Shown: piece by piece, positions 50,210-58,398 of the stretch
Layout of the letters: each line of letters opens with the position of its first letter
Position numbering within the stretch: position 1 is the first letter of the stretch
DNA from: Paenibacillus polysaccharolyticus
GTDB taxonomy: Bacteria; Bacillota; Bacilli; Paenibacillales; Paenibacillaceae
NCBI RefSeq assembly: GCF_900102085.1
Contig: NZ_FMVM01000003.1
Coordinates: forward strand, 186,001 to 250,000
Reading direction: 5' to 3'
DNA length: 64,000 nucleotides
Position numbers and translations under genes: made by a program
Notes under the pieces: model-generated
The model's database searches: none
Told to the model about the DNA's origin: nothing
The model's input: the letters and a program-made list of their open reading frames with translations, nothing else

Positions 50210-50506
50210 ATGTCATATGTTCCAGGTGCATCATCAACCCAGCAATCTGTAGGCTATCCTTATCCTTATTATCCGCCACCGCCACCCCCTTACCCTTATC
50301 CATACCCCTATCCTTATCCACCGGTAGTGCCTTTTCCTCTTCCTTTTCCCATAGGTGGACTTGGACCATGGTGGCATGGTGGTTATCCAGGACATTATCC
50401 GGGATATCCGGGAGGCCCTCACGGCGGCGGTCCAGGAGGACATGGGGGCCATGGCGGACCGGGCGGACCCGGTGGATTTCATGGTCACCGTTTTTTTCAG
50501 TGGTAG
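50210..50506 (+). CDS. Small Pro/Tyr/Gly/His-rich protein
   Basis: A 98-residue low-complexity protein: after MSYVPGASSTQQSVG come tyrosine-proline tracts (YPYPYYPPPPPPYPYPY), then WWHGGYPGHYPGYPGG and a run of Gly/His-Gly-Gly repeats ending HRFFQW. It has no signal peptide. The composition suggests a structural or metal-binding coat-type protein, possibly of the spore surface (inference). ATG 50210 has GGAGG 8-9 bases upstream. It is divergent from the QPN cupin gene and may share its promoter region. Confidence 0.75.
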   Translation: MSYVPGASSTQQSVGYPYPYYPPPPPPYPYPYPYPYPPVVPFPLPFPIGGLGPWWHGGYPGHYPGYPGGPHGGGPGGHGGHGGPGGPGGFHGHRFFQW

Positions 50507-50532
50507 AACCGGAAGCCTTTACGTTTTAGTCA

Positions 50533-50568
50533 AAAAGGCAGGAGCTATTCATGTAGCTCCTGCCTTTT
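50533..50568. terminator. Convergent terminator
   Basis: Perfect stem AAAAGGCAGGAGCTA / TAGCTCCTGCCTTTT with a 6-base loop, between the Pro/Tyr-rich gene and the SMI1 operon. T-tails on both strands. Confidence 0.9.
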
Positions 50569-50620
50569 GGCTATTTCATCTTTTTATATCCATAGTGGTG
50601 TACAACGAATATCAAGGGCC

Positions 50621-51232
50621 CTAGTATTCAATCTCATCCATTAGGTTCAAATTGCGGTTAGACATACGGAGAAGCTCCGTAAACGATGATGTAACGTAAT
50701 AAACAAAGTCCGGATCATGCACATACATAATAATCTGTCCGTATGTCCCCGCCTCTGCTGGATCAAAATCAAACATCAAGTAGAGCGAACCTCCAGCCAT
50801 TGTGGCAAAAGGAATCCATGATTTATGGAACAAATACGGTTTGATTTCAGGATCTAACTGGCGAATTTCCTCATCCCCGTAATGCTCCTCCAGCTTCTCG
50901 TCCACATCACAGAAATATTGTTTGGTCTCGACTATCTCATCAAGTGACATTAGATAGAACGGTTGACAAGACCCCTGCTCTACATCCCCCGGGTACAACA
51001 TATGCAGACCATAACCACTGCCATCCGTATGGCGGTAAAAAGCACGGAAATCAGAGGGTAGGCGAACCTCATACAGTTTCTCGAACTGATCCAGTTCTGC
51101 CTCGGATACACCTGACAATTGAAGATACGTGTCATACAATGACCGGATCTCTTCATCTTGTATTTTCCGGTCTAACAGATGGTTCAATTCTATCCGCAGA
51201 TCATTGATAACAGTATCCACTCCAGACTTCAT
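50621..51232 (-). CDS. SMI1/KNR4 family protein
   Basis: A 203-residue protein with the SMI1/KNR4 core in its first two thirds (SEAELDQFEKLYEVRLPSDF, AFYRHTDGSGYGLH) and an acidic C-terminus. It may be an immunity or regulatory protein. It overlaps the gene before it by 4 bases, indicating coupled translation, and is the last gene of a minus-strand run from 55.7 kb. Confidence 0.85.
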   Translation of the reverse strand: MKSGVDTVINDLRIELNHLLDRKIQDEEIRSLYDTYLQLSGVSEAELDQFEKLYEVRLPSDFRAFYRHTDGSGYGLHMLYPGDVEQGSCQPFYLMSLDEIVETKQYFCDVDEKLEEHYGDEEIRQLDPEIKPYLFHKSWIPFATMAGGSLYLMFDFDPAEAGTYGQIIMYVHDPDFVYYVTSSFTELLRMSNRNLNLMDEIEY

Positions 51233-51684
51233 ATCCCGTCACCTTCACCTTTCTGCACACTTCGGTCCAACACATATTGTTCATATCCCCAGAACGCCTC
51301 TTGTTCATCGCCGCCTTCAATCAGGATCATAACTGCATACGAGAACAGATTAAGCCATTCCTCCATCACTGCAACCTGCTCATCTGAGATGAGATGATTA
51401 CTGCGAAGCATGCCCTCGGGTTCAATCGCCCAAGCCCTCGCCAGATGAGTAATGCTCCATAGGCAAGCGATTACTTCCCGATCCAGTGCTGCATGTGAAA
51501 GATCTGGAGCGAGCGTGCGTAATATGCGCATTAATTCATGGAAGTTCTCTTCAATCAATTGACCGCGAAACGGACGTAAGCTGCCGAGAAAGCCATGTTC
51601 CATTTTCGGATGATTCACATCATCGTGAGCAAAGGCGTGATATTTCAACAACACTATAGCCTCTTGACGTTCCACCCTCATCAT
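51229..51684 (-). CDS. Protein of unknown function in SMI1-type cluster
   Basis: A 151-residue soluble helical protein, acidic, with no domain I recognise. The start is unclear: the ATG at 51684 is adjacent to AAAGGA and a GTG nine bases later has better spacing. Its end overlaps the next SMI1 gene by 4 bases, a layout common for immunity-gene arrays. It lies 46 bases after the beta-propeller gene. Confidence 0.6.
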   Translation of the reverse strand: MMRVERQEAIVLLKYHAFAHDDVNHPKMEHGFLGSLRPFRGQLIEENFHELMRILRTLAPDLSHAALDREVIACLWSITHLARAWAIEPEGMLRSNHLISDEQVAVMEEWLNLFSYAVMILIEGGDEQEAFWGYEQYVLDRSVQKGEGDGI

Positions 51685-51730
51685 CCTTTAGCAAAATCAA
51701 ATTCATTCATTCAAGGCCTGCCAATCTATG

Positions 51731-53032
51731 CTACCAGCGCAGCGGCTCCTGTTCACGCCATAATACGTAACGCTCCCGTTCACGCAACGTACCTGTGCCA
51801 ATTCCGTATTCGTCCATCCGTTCCGAACCCAGATCAAGGATGTGCAACATACCGCCATATGTTCCCACAGCAAGCTGAGACTGCTCAGGTGACACAGCCA
51901 GAGAACAGATCGTTGAGCCCACAAAATGACGCCATAGCTCTTGTCCTTCGCGGTTGATGCAATACAAATAACCGTATGCATCACCAATCACCATGCCTGC
52001 CTCCATCTCAATCATGGTATACACACGAGCATTCTCTTCCATAATAGGCCACTCTTCATCCTGTTTACGATTAGCAATGCTGTCTAGCGGAACTTGAATC
52101 GTTACTCCATTGTAGAAATGGCAGGCATTAAACCAGACAACTTGATTGTCCTGACTGAATGCCGCACAGTGCGGATAACTCGACTCCGGCTCCACCTGAT
52201 ACGTCTTGTTACTTTCCCGATCCAGCACCGTATGGCTACTCATCTGGCTTCCCCAGGCAATCCAGCGCTCATCCGAAGATACTGCGGTATGTCCCATAAA
52301 AAGATGGGTGTCTTCATATTCGTACTCCTGAATCTCCGCCACATCGGGATGAAGAATGACCACCTGTTCCCGCTCTATCAGATAGATGCCGTACCGGGAT
52401 TGAAGCAGCAGCGCCTGTCCTTGATCCATGGGGATCAGCTTTTCAATCGTGTTCTCGGGATGTACCGTATCTGCCAGGGATTCAATTTCAGGCAATTGAG
52501 CTTTGATTCGATCTTTGATCTTGTCCCATGGGTAGTATGCGACTTGCTCTCCTTCCAGCTTGCGGTCTGGTTCACGAATGACGCGAATACCTTCATGACT
52601 CGCCAGAGCAACGTAACCGCCGACCGCTGAACAGCCTGCCATGGTGTAATCCGGACTACACCACCATCCCTGCTGATCCATCGTATATAACTGCCCGTTA
52701 TTCGACAATACTCCTGTATTACAGAGCATCGTATCCTCATTCAAGTAACCTACAACTTGCACGGCCTGCATAGAATCCTGAAAATGATTGCTCAGCGGCC
52801 ACGTCGCCGCAGGTAATTCTTCTCGAAGACGCTCCACCTCACCTTGAAGATTAGCCTGTTTCACCAATTTCATCACTTTGGAACTGAGCGAATGCCGGGC
52901 ATCATCTGCCAGTTCAGATTCATCCGGATGCTCTCCCTGAAGAATTCTATGTACAAATGCATTTACATCGCTGGCATACCGCTTGCCTTCCTTACGCCAC
53001 TGTTCTGCAATTTCTGTATCCAGCCAATCCAT
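51731..53032 (-). CDS. Beta-propeller (WD40-like) protein
   Basis: A 433-residue soluble protein. A short N-terminal helical region (about 90 residues) precedes repeated strand blocks typical of a propeller (DERWIAWGSQMSSHTVLDRE, CSLAVSPEQSQLAVGTYGGM). No signal peptide. ATG 53032 has GAGGAG 5-6 bases upstream. Its role is unknown; the propeller may bind another protein of the cluster. It begins 26 bases after the SMI1 gene and ends 46 bases before the next. Confidence 0.7.
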   Translation of the reverse strand: MDWLDTEIAEQWRKEGKRYASDVNAFVHRILQGEHPDESELADDARHSLSSKVMKLVKQANLQGEVERLREELPAATWPLSNHFQDSMQAVQVVGYLNEDTMLCNTGVLSNNGQLYTMDQQGWWCSPDYTMAGCSAVGGYVALASHEGIRVIREPDRKLEGEQVAYYPWDKIKDRIKAQLPEIESLADTVHPENTIEKLIPMDQGQALLLQSRYGIYLIEREQVVILHPDVAEIQEYEYEDTHLFMGHTAVSSDERWIAWGSQMSSHTVLDRESNKTYQVEPESSYPHCAAFSQDNQVVWFNACHFYNGVTIQVPLDSIANRKQDEEWPIMEENARVYTMIEMEAGMVIGDAYGYLYCINREGQELWRHFVGSTICSLAVSPEQSQLAVGTYGGMLHILDLGSERMDEYGIGTGTLRERERYVLWREQEPLRW

Positions 53033-53058
53033 AAAATCTCCTCGCCCTCTGCTGTTCT

Positions 53059-53808
53059 CTATTCCAATGCAGTGCAATGATGTGCCTGCAAAAACTGTTG
53101 TATCGCCTGCACCTGCTGCTGCGCTTCTTGCGCCTCCGTTGCATGATTATTTTTTTCATAAAATAAACCTATTTCGCGCTCACTCGCCATATTAAAACGA
53201 ACATACCCGCCAATCATGGCGCTGAACAGCTTGCATGTATATTCATTATCAATGACCAGATCCCATGAAAGATCCGACTCGCACAGATCTGCCAGTTCTT
53301 TCATTGATGCTCCGTTCTCTTTTCCCGTAAAATGATAAAAAATATGTTGCTTCTCCTCGTTCCACGGTTCGAAATACGCTGGTCTGAACGGCTCGTCCCT
53401 GTTGTAATATCCGCAGTAGATACGATCAAGAATATCAGCGAAAGACACCTCGTTCGATGGCCACACCGTAATCTGTTCATCATGCCGCGGGAGCCAGATC
53501 AGACCTTCCACATCTGCATGAACAACCAGGAAATCGCCGTCTACTGAACTTCCAATGCTAATGCACTCTTGCAATTGGGACTGGCTGATGACCGTTGCTT
53601 CCGTATGCTCCCAAAGATCATATGCTGCAAATGGTTTTAAAACTTCAGGATCCGGCCGCTGAATGTTCATCCAGCCTGAATAAGTTCCTTCTCCGTATTG
53701 TTGCAGCCAGCGCTGATAAGCCAAAGGCAGACGAACGGCGTGTTCTTGCTCCACTTGTTGCAACTCCAGATGAGAGACAGGCTTTAACATGTGAGACACG
53801 ATATACAT
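53059..53808 (-). CDS. SMI1/KNR4 family protein
   Basis: A 249-residue protein with a clear SMI1/KNR4 start (SHLELQQVEQEHAVRLPLAY, RWLQQYGEG) and a C-terminal extension of about 90 residues ending in a Gln/Ala-rich coiled coil. The start ATG has AGGAG about 10 bases upstream. It lies in the middle of the minus-strand run, 26 bases before the propeller gene. Possible immunity or regulatory function. Confidence 0.83.
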   Translation of the reverse strand: MYIVSHMLKPVSHLELQQVEQEHAVRLPLAYQRWLQQYGEGTYSGWMNIQRPDPEVLKPFAAYDLWEHTEATVISQSQLQECISIGSSVDGDFLVVHADVEGLIWLPRHDEQITVWPSNEVSFADILDRIYCGYYNRDEPFRPAYFEPWNEEKQHIFYHFTGKENGASMKELADLCESDLSWDLVIDNEYTCKLFSAMIGGYVRFNMASEREIGLFYEKNNHATEAQEAQQQVQAIQQFLQAHHCTALE

Positions 53809-53870
53809 TCAGCATCAGCTCCTAACATTAGAATCATCAAATTCATAAGATGATGGATAGACAAAACACA

Positions 53871-54431
53871 TTAGGCCAACTCTTCCTGTACGATTTCAGT
53901 CTCTACGCCTTTGCGATTACGAATTCGGATGGCAAAAGCATCATAACCATTACGCTTTACTTCATTGAAATGCACTCGTTCACCTGTAATCAGCTCATAC
54001 GTCCCATCTGCCTCCACATCCTCGCCAAACTCTTCATCCCAATGCACGTTGTAATATGCCGTCAGAAATACTTCAAATGTATCCTCACCCTCAACGTCAA
54101 GATAAGGACGAAGCGGCCTGTTGTTCAATTCTTCCTCGGGATACGTCTCACACACCATCGCATCGTAACCATGCTTCGCTGCATCAATAAGCAGATAGCG
54201 TTCTCCAGTAACCGCGTGTTCTGCATAAATCAACAATGGTGTCATATCATGCCACATAATCAGATCATCTTCATCCAGGTCACCATAATAAAAAATATGA
54301 AACTGATCATGTCCATCGCCGGTTTGTAATTTTCCTTGCCATTCCACTTCATGTGTTTTTTCTGCCATCACACTCGTTGTCAGCCCTTGCAGATATACAG
54401 GTCCATGCTCTACACCATACATATTCATCAT
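53871..54431 (-). CDS. Protein of unknown function in SMI1-type cluster
   Basis: A 186-residue acidic protein rich in aromatic residues (FHIFYYGDLDEDDLIMWHD, YLTAYY-like blocks) with an N-terminal strand-rich domain; not recognised. Its ATG overlaps the stop codon of the upstream gene by 4 bases behind GGAGG, so the two are coupled. It has no signal peptide. Confidence 0.62.
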   Translation of the reverse strand: MMNMYGVEHGPVYLQGLTTSVMAEKTHEVEWQGKLQTGDGHDQFHIFYYGDLDEDDLIMWHDMTPLLIYAEHAVTGERYLLIDAAKHGYDAMVCETYPEEELNNRPLRPYLDVEGEDTFEVFLTAYYNVHWDEEFGEDVEADGTYELITGERVHFNEVKRNGYDAFAIRIRNRKGVETEIVQEELA

Positions 54432-55078
54432 TTTTCCTCCACTTTGCTCATTCGAATTGTGACAACCTTATGCTCATCATCCACGGTCAATTTTACATCA
54501 ATGCCCAGCTTTTCACGAAACAACGCCGTAATATTCAGGTAGGGATCACGTGCGGCTTCCGTGCCGCGATTGCTAGACCGGCTCATGCCTTGATGAATGA
54601 TAGACTTCACCAGCTTATCGTCCCCTTTACCCGTTTGTTCATAGGTATAGATTATCTTTCCCTCACGGTCCAGCAGCGTGATTACCGTAACAAAGTCATT
54701 CGCATTGGTATATTTGTTTTCGCTTCGCACATACACATGATCGCTCTGCGAGTAATCGATTTGACCTGCTAAATACGGGTTGTTTCCCCCCGGTTGAACT
54801 TCGTACTCCTTATAAGCCAATTGAAACAAATACTGTAGACCGCTCGTGTCAATACGGTAATACAGCTGGCGGTCGTCTCCTCGTTTGTCCATTGCTGTAT
54901 ATCCGTTGATCAGCGGCCATGTCTGATAAGATTTACCTTCGACATCCACAGCAACGGCGTAGCCTGATAACACCTTTTCTTTTTGAAATACACCATACGT
55001 CTGCATAATAAAATAAGCAGGTATGCACATCATGGCAAACACAAACAGAAAAACACTAAATTTAATTCGCTTATTCAT
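54428..55078 (-). CDS. Membrane-anchored protein of unknown function
   Basis: A 216-residue protein with one N-terminal transmembrane helix (about residues 6-28) and a beta-rich exterior domain (SYQTWPLINGYTAMD, DFVTVITLLDREGKIIYTY). It probably faces outward. ATG 55078 is chosen because AGGGG lies 8 bases upstream. It is followed by a 4-base overlap with the next gene. Confidence 0.6.
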   Translation of the reverse strand: MNKRIKFSVFLFVFAMMCIPAYFIMQTYGVFQKEKVLSGYAVAVDVEGKSYQTWPLINGYTAMDKRGDDRQLYYRIDTSGLQYLFQLAYKEYEVQPGGNNPYLAGQIDYSQSDHVYVRSENKYTNANDFVTVITLLDREGKIIYTYEQTGKGDDKLVKSIIHQGMSRSSNRGTEAARDPYLNITALFREKLGIDVKLTVDDEHKVVTIRMSKVEEK

Positions 55079-55108
55079 CTTTTTTCCCCTGTTCCTGATG
55101 ATAATCAT

Positions 55109-55717
55109 TTATCTGAAGTTATGCTGCATCTTCGTTAACACGCGGGTTACAGCTTCCCTGTTCTTGGCCTCCTTGATGTAGACAGGGATACTGTGTGATG
55201 CAGTCTTCTGAGATCTGCCTCCATATTTCACACGTAAATCAGCCGATACGTACTGCAGAAGATAATTCAGATGTTTCCGATTGACCGCCCAGATCTGCTT
55301 GCCTCGAATGTAGTCCAGAAAATAGAGTTCCAGACCAAAAAGCGGGTCCCTGCCCTTTTGAATTTCGTTGTAATACCCTCGACTGACCTGCCTTTTATGC
55401 AGTGTAGCTCGATTGTTCGCCCCGCAGTGTGGACATGTAATATGGACTAGCGGATGGGGTGTCATCTTCTCATCGGTTACCAGCACCGTAAACCACCGCT
55501 CACATACAGCACAGTATCCTTTAGCTGCATACTCGTAGTCAGCTTCTTTGACTGCATGAGCATAGCACTGATTACATCTCCACTGCACTTTTCCATTAGA
55601 GCGCTCGATATAAGCGTACCCGCCGCATTCTGGACATTTGACATCAACTCGCTCTCCCCGGTAAAGCACAGAATAAAAGCTGTATTTGTATGCCCCTTCG
55701 TCTTCGAAACGTTTCAC
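55109..55717 (-). CDS. Double zinc-ribbon protein
   Basis: A 202-residue protein with two four-cysteine groups: CPEC..CNQC near residues 25-50 and CAVC..CPHC near 70-100. A C-terminal helical, Arg/Lys-rich domain follows. Likely a nucleic-acid-binding protein; resembles proteins annotated as TFIIB-type zinc ribbons. The open frame runs back to 56101 but would overlap the nitrite reductase gene. GTG 55717 has AAAGGAG about 9 bases upstream. First gene of the minus-strand run. Confidence 0.68.
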   Translation of the reverse strand: MKRFEDEGAYKYSFYSVLYRGERVDVKCPECGGYAYIERSNGKVQWRCNQCYAHAVKEADYEYAAKGYCAVCERWFTVLVTDEKMTPHPLVHITCPHCGANNRATLHKRQVSRGYYNEIQKGRDPLFGLELYFLDYIRGKQIWAVNRKHLNYLLQYVSADLRVKYGGRSQKTASHSIPVYIKEAKNREAVTRVLTKMQHNFR

Positions 55718-55958
55718 ATTCACCCTCTCCTTTCGTTGAACCTTACGCTGAAACAGTCGTTTATCCCACATTGTTCCAAATGAGCCGTTAATAAAATTAT
55801 ATGAAACTCTTAACCCAAGCACAACAAATGCTGGCGCATTGTCTAAAAATAACGCCCTTGGTCCTACACAAATGTGTGCTTCATCACACCGATGATCCCA
55901 TCGATATCGTAATCTGGACTTAGGAGATTCCTGAAATATTACTTGCACAAGTTCGTTT

Positions 55959-55976
55959 TTGTGAAAATCATCACTT
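55959..55976 (+). promoter_or_regulatory. FNR/CRP-type palindrome before nirK
   Basis: TTGTGA-AAATCA-TCACTT, one base from the TGTGA-N6-TCACA box. The centre is only about 32 bases before the chosen nirK ATG, too close for a usual activator site at -41.5. It may act differently or mark another start; a plain activation model does not fit. Confidence 0.45.
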
Positions 55977-55999
55977 GCTAATTGAAAGGTTGTGAATCT

Positions 56000-56992
56000 A
56001 TGCTCTCGTTTCCCAACATTTATAAATACACGCTGATCCTGACCATCTTTACTGCTGCACTCTCTCATTGCAGTTCGACAAGTCCAATTCAGCAGAGCCA
56101 AAATGAAGAAGCCTTTTCAAGCACTGCACCCAGCCAGCCGCCCGTTGATCCGGTTATTCGCAGAGATGGCCAAACCGTATATATCGAAATGACCTCTCAA
56201 GTTACAGATATTGAAATTTCAAAAGGTGTCATCTATAACGCCTGGACGTTTAATGGAACGTCACCTGGCCCAATCCTGCGTGTGAAGGAGGGCGACACGA
56301 TCGTTTTTACGTTGAAAAATAAAGATACGCGCATGAATCACTCGATGGACATGCATGCCGTTCATGCTTCTCCGAGCAGCAAATTCATTGATGTCATGCC
56401 GGGGAAAGAAGGTACTTTCACTTATCCGGCCTCCAATCCCGGCGTATTTATGTATCACTGCGGTAGCAAACCAACCCTAGCTCACATTGCCAACGGCATG
56501 TACGGCATGATCATTGTTGAGCCCAAATCTGGCTATCCTTCGGATCACCTCGTTGATCGTTCGTATACCCTTGTGCAGAGCGAATGGTACAAAGAGCACG
56601 ATTACAATTCTTTTGTTAACGGGGAACCTGAGTATGTTGTTTTTAATGGCAATACCTTTACTTTGAAAGAACATCCCTTACTGGCCAAAGTAGGAGATAC
56701 CGTGCGCATTTATGTCAGTAACGCTGGTCCAAATGAAGTCTCTTCCTTCCATGTCGTAGGGACGATTATGGATCGTGTATACAAGGACGGCAATCCAAGA
56801 AACATCGAGTATGGTATTCAGACCGTTATGCTACCTGCCAGCGGAGGCGCAGTCGTTGAATTTACTGTCACTGAGGAAGGTGACTATCCCATCGTAACCC
56901 ACCAATTCAAACATGTAGACAAAGGTGCTTCTGCCGTGCTCCGTGTCACGAAAGATGGTAAAAATCACGGTGGTAAGACCATGGCTCATTAA
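56000..56992 (+). CDS. nirK: Copper-containing nitrite reductase (NirK-type)
   Basis: A 330-residue two-cupredoxin oxidase that would reduce nitrite to nitric oxide outside the membrane. Copper ligands fit NirK: H114 and H119 with catalytic D117 (HSMDMH), H153-C154 (YHCG), H162, M167, catalytic H251 (SFHVVG) and H301. The N-terminus is a signal sequence, followed by Ser/Gln-rich linker; its Cys (SHC) is not a classic lipobox. The start is uncertain, ATG 56000 or TTG 55982. Downstream lies a Crp/Fnr gene. Confidence 0.88.
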   Translation: MLSFPNIYKYTLILTIFTAALSHCSSTSPIQQSQNEEAFSSTAPSQPPVDPVIRRDGQTVYIEMTSQVTDIEISKGVIYNAWTFNGTSPGPILRVKEGDTIVFTLKNKDTRMNHSMDMHAVHASPSSKFIDVMPGKEGTFTYPASNPGVFMYHCGSKPTLAHIANGMYGMIIVEPKSGYPSDHLVDRSYTLVQSEWYKEHDYNSFVNGEPEYVVFNGNTFTLKEHPLLAKVGDTVRIYVSNAGPNEVSSFHVVGTIMDRVYKDGNPRNIEYGIQTVMLPASGGAVVEFTVTEEGDYPIVTHQFKHVDKGASAVLRVTKDGKNHGGKTMAH

Positions 56993-57015
56993 ATATACAA
57001 AGAGGTGACTAAGAA

Positions 57016-57699
57016 ATGATTTGTACCCATGGAAAAAACGATGCCTGTTTCACCAAAGTTTCGCTTTTTCAGCATCTGGAACCTGCGGACGCTACATTGC
57101 TGACCTCGCTTCTCCATACCCAAAAATATCATAAAGGAGAATATATCGTGCAAGAAGGCGAACGTTCAGACACCCTCTTTGTGATACATCAGGGCAGTGT
57201 AAAGCTCTCCAAGTATAATGAGAATGGTAAAGAACATATTATTCGCTTCCTGTTCTCCGGTGATTTTTTCGGACAGAATTCATTACTGCATCAGACACCG
57301 CATCAATCGAATGCGGAGGTTCTTGAGACCTCGTCGATATGTTCTATCCGCAAAGAGGATTTCGACCAATTACTTGAGCAAGACCCCAAACTTGCTTACC
57401 ATTTCCTGCTTGCCATCACCCGTCTGCTCAATGAGACCGACGAGTGGAACAGCTCCCTCAGCGCTATGACGACGGAGCAAAAAATTGCAAAGCTTCTTCT
57501 TGATTTCCATACCCGGAATCATGCCAACCCTGAGATCCGACTGCCTGTTTTCAAAAAGGATATAGCCTTGCTCTTAGGAATTACTCCAGAGACGTTAAGC
57601 CGGAAATTAAACATAATGCAACATCAAATGCTGCTTCAAGTAAACGGCAATGAGATTCGGATTCTGCAGCTACAGGAGTTGAAAGATATGATCTCCTGA
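57016..57699 (+). CDS. Crp/Fnr-family regulator with N-terminal cysteines
   Basis: A 227-residue regulator. The cyclic-nucleotide-like domain (GEYIVQEGERSDTLFVIHQG) is followed by a long helix and a C-terminal winged helix (LLGITPETLSRKL). Cysteines C3, C11 and C109 could hold an iron-sulphur cluster as an oxygen sensor, though spacing is not E. coli-like. It lies 24 bases after nirK with AGAGGTG before the ATG, so it is probably in the same operon. Candidate for binding the palindromes in this region. Confidence 0.9.
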   Translation: MICTHGKNDACFTKVSLFQHLEPADATLLTSLLHTQKYHKGEYIVQEGERSDTLFVIHQGSVKLSKYNENGKEHIIRFLFSGDFFGQNSLLHQTPHQSNAEVLETSSICSIRKEDFDQLLEQDPKLAYHFLLAITRLLNETDEWNSSLSAMTTEQKIAKLLLDFHTRNHANPEIRLPVFKKDIALLLGITPETLSRKLNIMQHQMLLQVNGNEIRILQLQELKDMIS

Positions 57700-57740
57700 T
57701 CGATTCGTCTGCTCGCATATGTAAACTATTTAACCCAGGT

Positions 57741-57781
57741 TGTGAGTATCGTCACAGTGAACGTCTGATTTACAGTATAAA
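57741..57781 (+). promoter_or_regulatory. FNR-type activated promoter before the ylbF-like gene
   Basis: TGTGA-GTATCG-TCACA is a perfect half-site pair for the FNR/CRP-type box (57741-57756). A -10-like TATAAA begins at 57776, about 28 bases from the box centre, close to the -41.5 class II arrangement. The start codon of the downstream gene is about 35 bases later. Confidence 0.72.
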
Positions 57782-57819
57782 GTGAATAACAAGAAAAGAA
57801 TTTTCAGGAGGCTAACCTT

Positions 57820-58245
57820 ATGACGACTACCGTTGTTAAATTGGACAAACAACTCATTATGCATAAAATGCAGGAGCTATGCTCCCTATTGTTACAGGAT
57901 GAAGGCTACAAAGAGATGCGTGAGATGATCGACCAATTTGCCGCAGATGAACAAGCGACAGAGCAGTATGAACGCTTCATGGAGAAACATCAGGCCCTTG
58001 AAGAGAAAGAACGTCAAAATATTGAGTTGCTCGAATCCGAGATTAAAATCTACGAAGAGGAAGAAAGAGCGCTTTACGATCATCCGCTGATTCGCAGATT
58101 TATCTATGCACAGCGTGAATTCAGTCAATTGCATCAGCAGATCAGCAACTATTTTACTAAATCGGTTGAATTAAATCGGCTACCAGAAGCCAAAGAACTA
58201 GGTAAAGAAGCCTGTGGCTGCGGTGGAAGCTGCTTGGGTCACTAA
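57820..58245 (+). CDS. YlbF-family protein with a cysteine-rich tail
   Basis: A 141-residue helical protein of the YlbF/YmcA (Com_YlbF) type: long helices with DEGYKEMREMIDQFAADE and heptad-like LESEIKIYEEEERALYD. It ends in C132-G-C134-x3-C138, a possible metal or iron-sulphur site. Family members associate in complexes that carry [4Fe-4S] clusters in Bacillus. Behind an FNR-type promoter and downstream of nirK and a Crp/Fnr gene, it may act in anaerobic metabolism. Ribosome site AGGAGG. Confidence 0.8.
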   Translation: MTTTVVKLDKQLIMHKMQELCSLLLQDEGYKEMREMIDQFAADEQATEQYERFMEKHQALEEKERQNIELLESEIKIYEEEERALYDHPLIRRFIYAQREFSQLHQQISNYFTKSVELNRLPEAKELGKEACGCGGSCLGH

Positions 58246-58285
58246 TTTCAATATAAAATTGAAACTTCATCATCAATCTATAAGA

Positions 58286-58330
58286 AAAGAGTATCCCATT
58301 CAGAATTGAACTGATGAGGATACTTTTTTG
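58286..58330. terminator. Convergent terminator between ylbF-like and ZIP genes
   Basis: Stem AGTATCC / GGATACT plus an inner TTCAG..CTGA pairing. TTTTTTG on the plus strand and TCTTTTCTT on the minus strand. Confidence 0.82.
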
Positions 58331-58398
58331 CTTTGATAGATTCAGACTTCGGTTTGATGCGATAAGAGTTTTATATGATGTTTCAGAGTACACCCAAA

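Noticed and set aside
55718-56101. N-terminal extension of the double zinc-ribbon gene
   Set aside because: It would overlap the nirK gene and the region has no ribosome site; the GTG at 55717 does.
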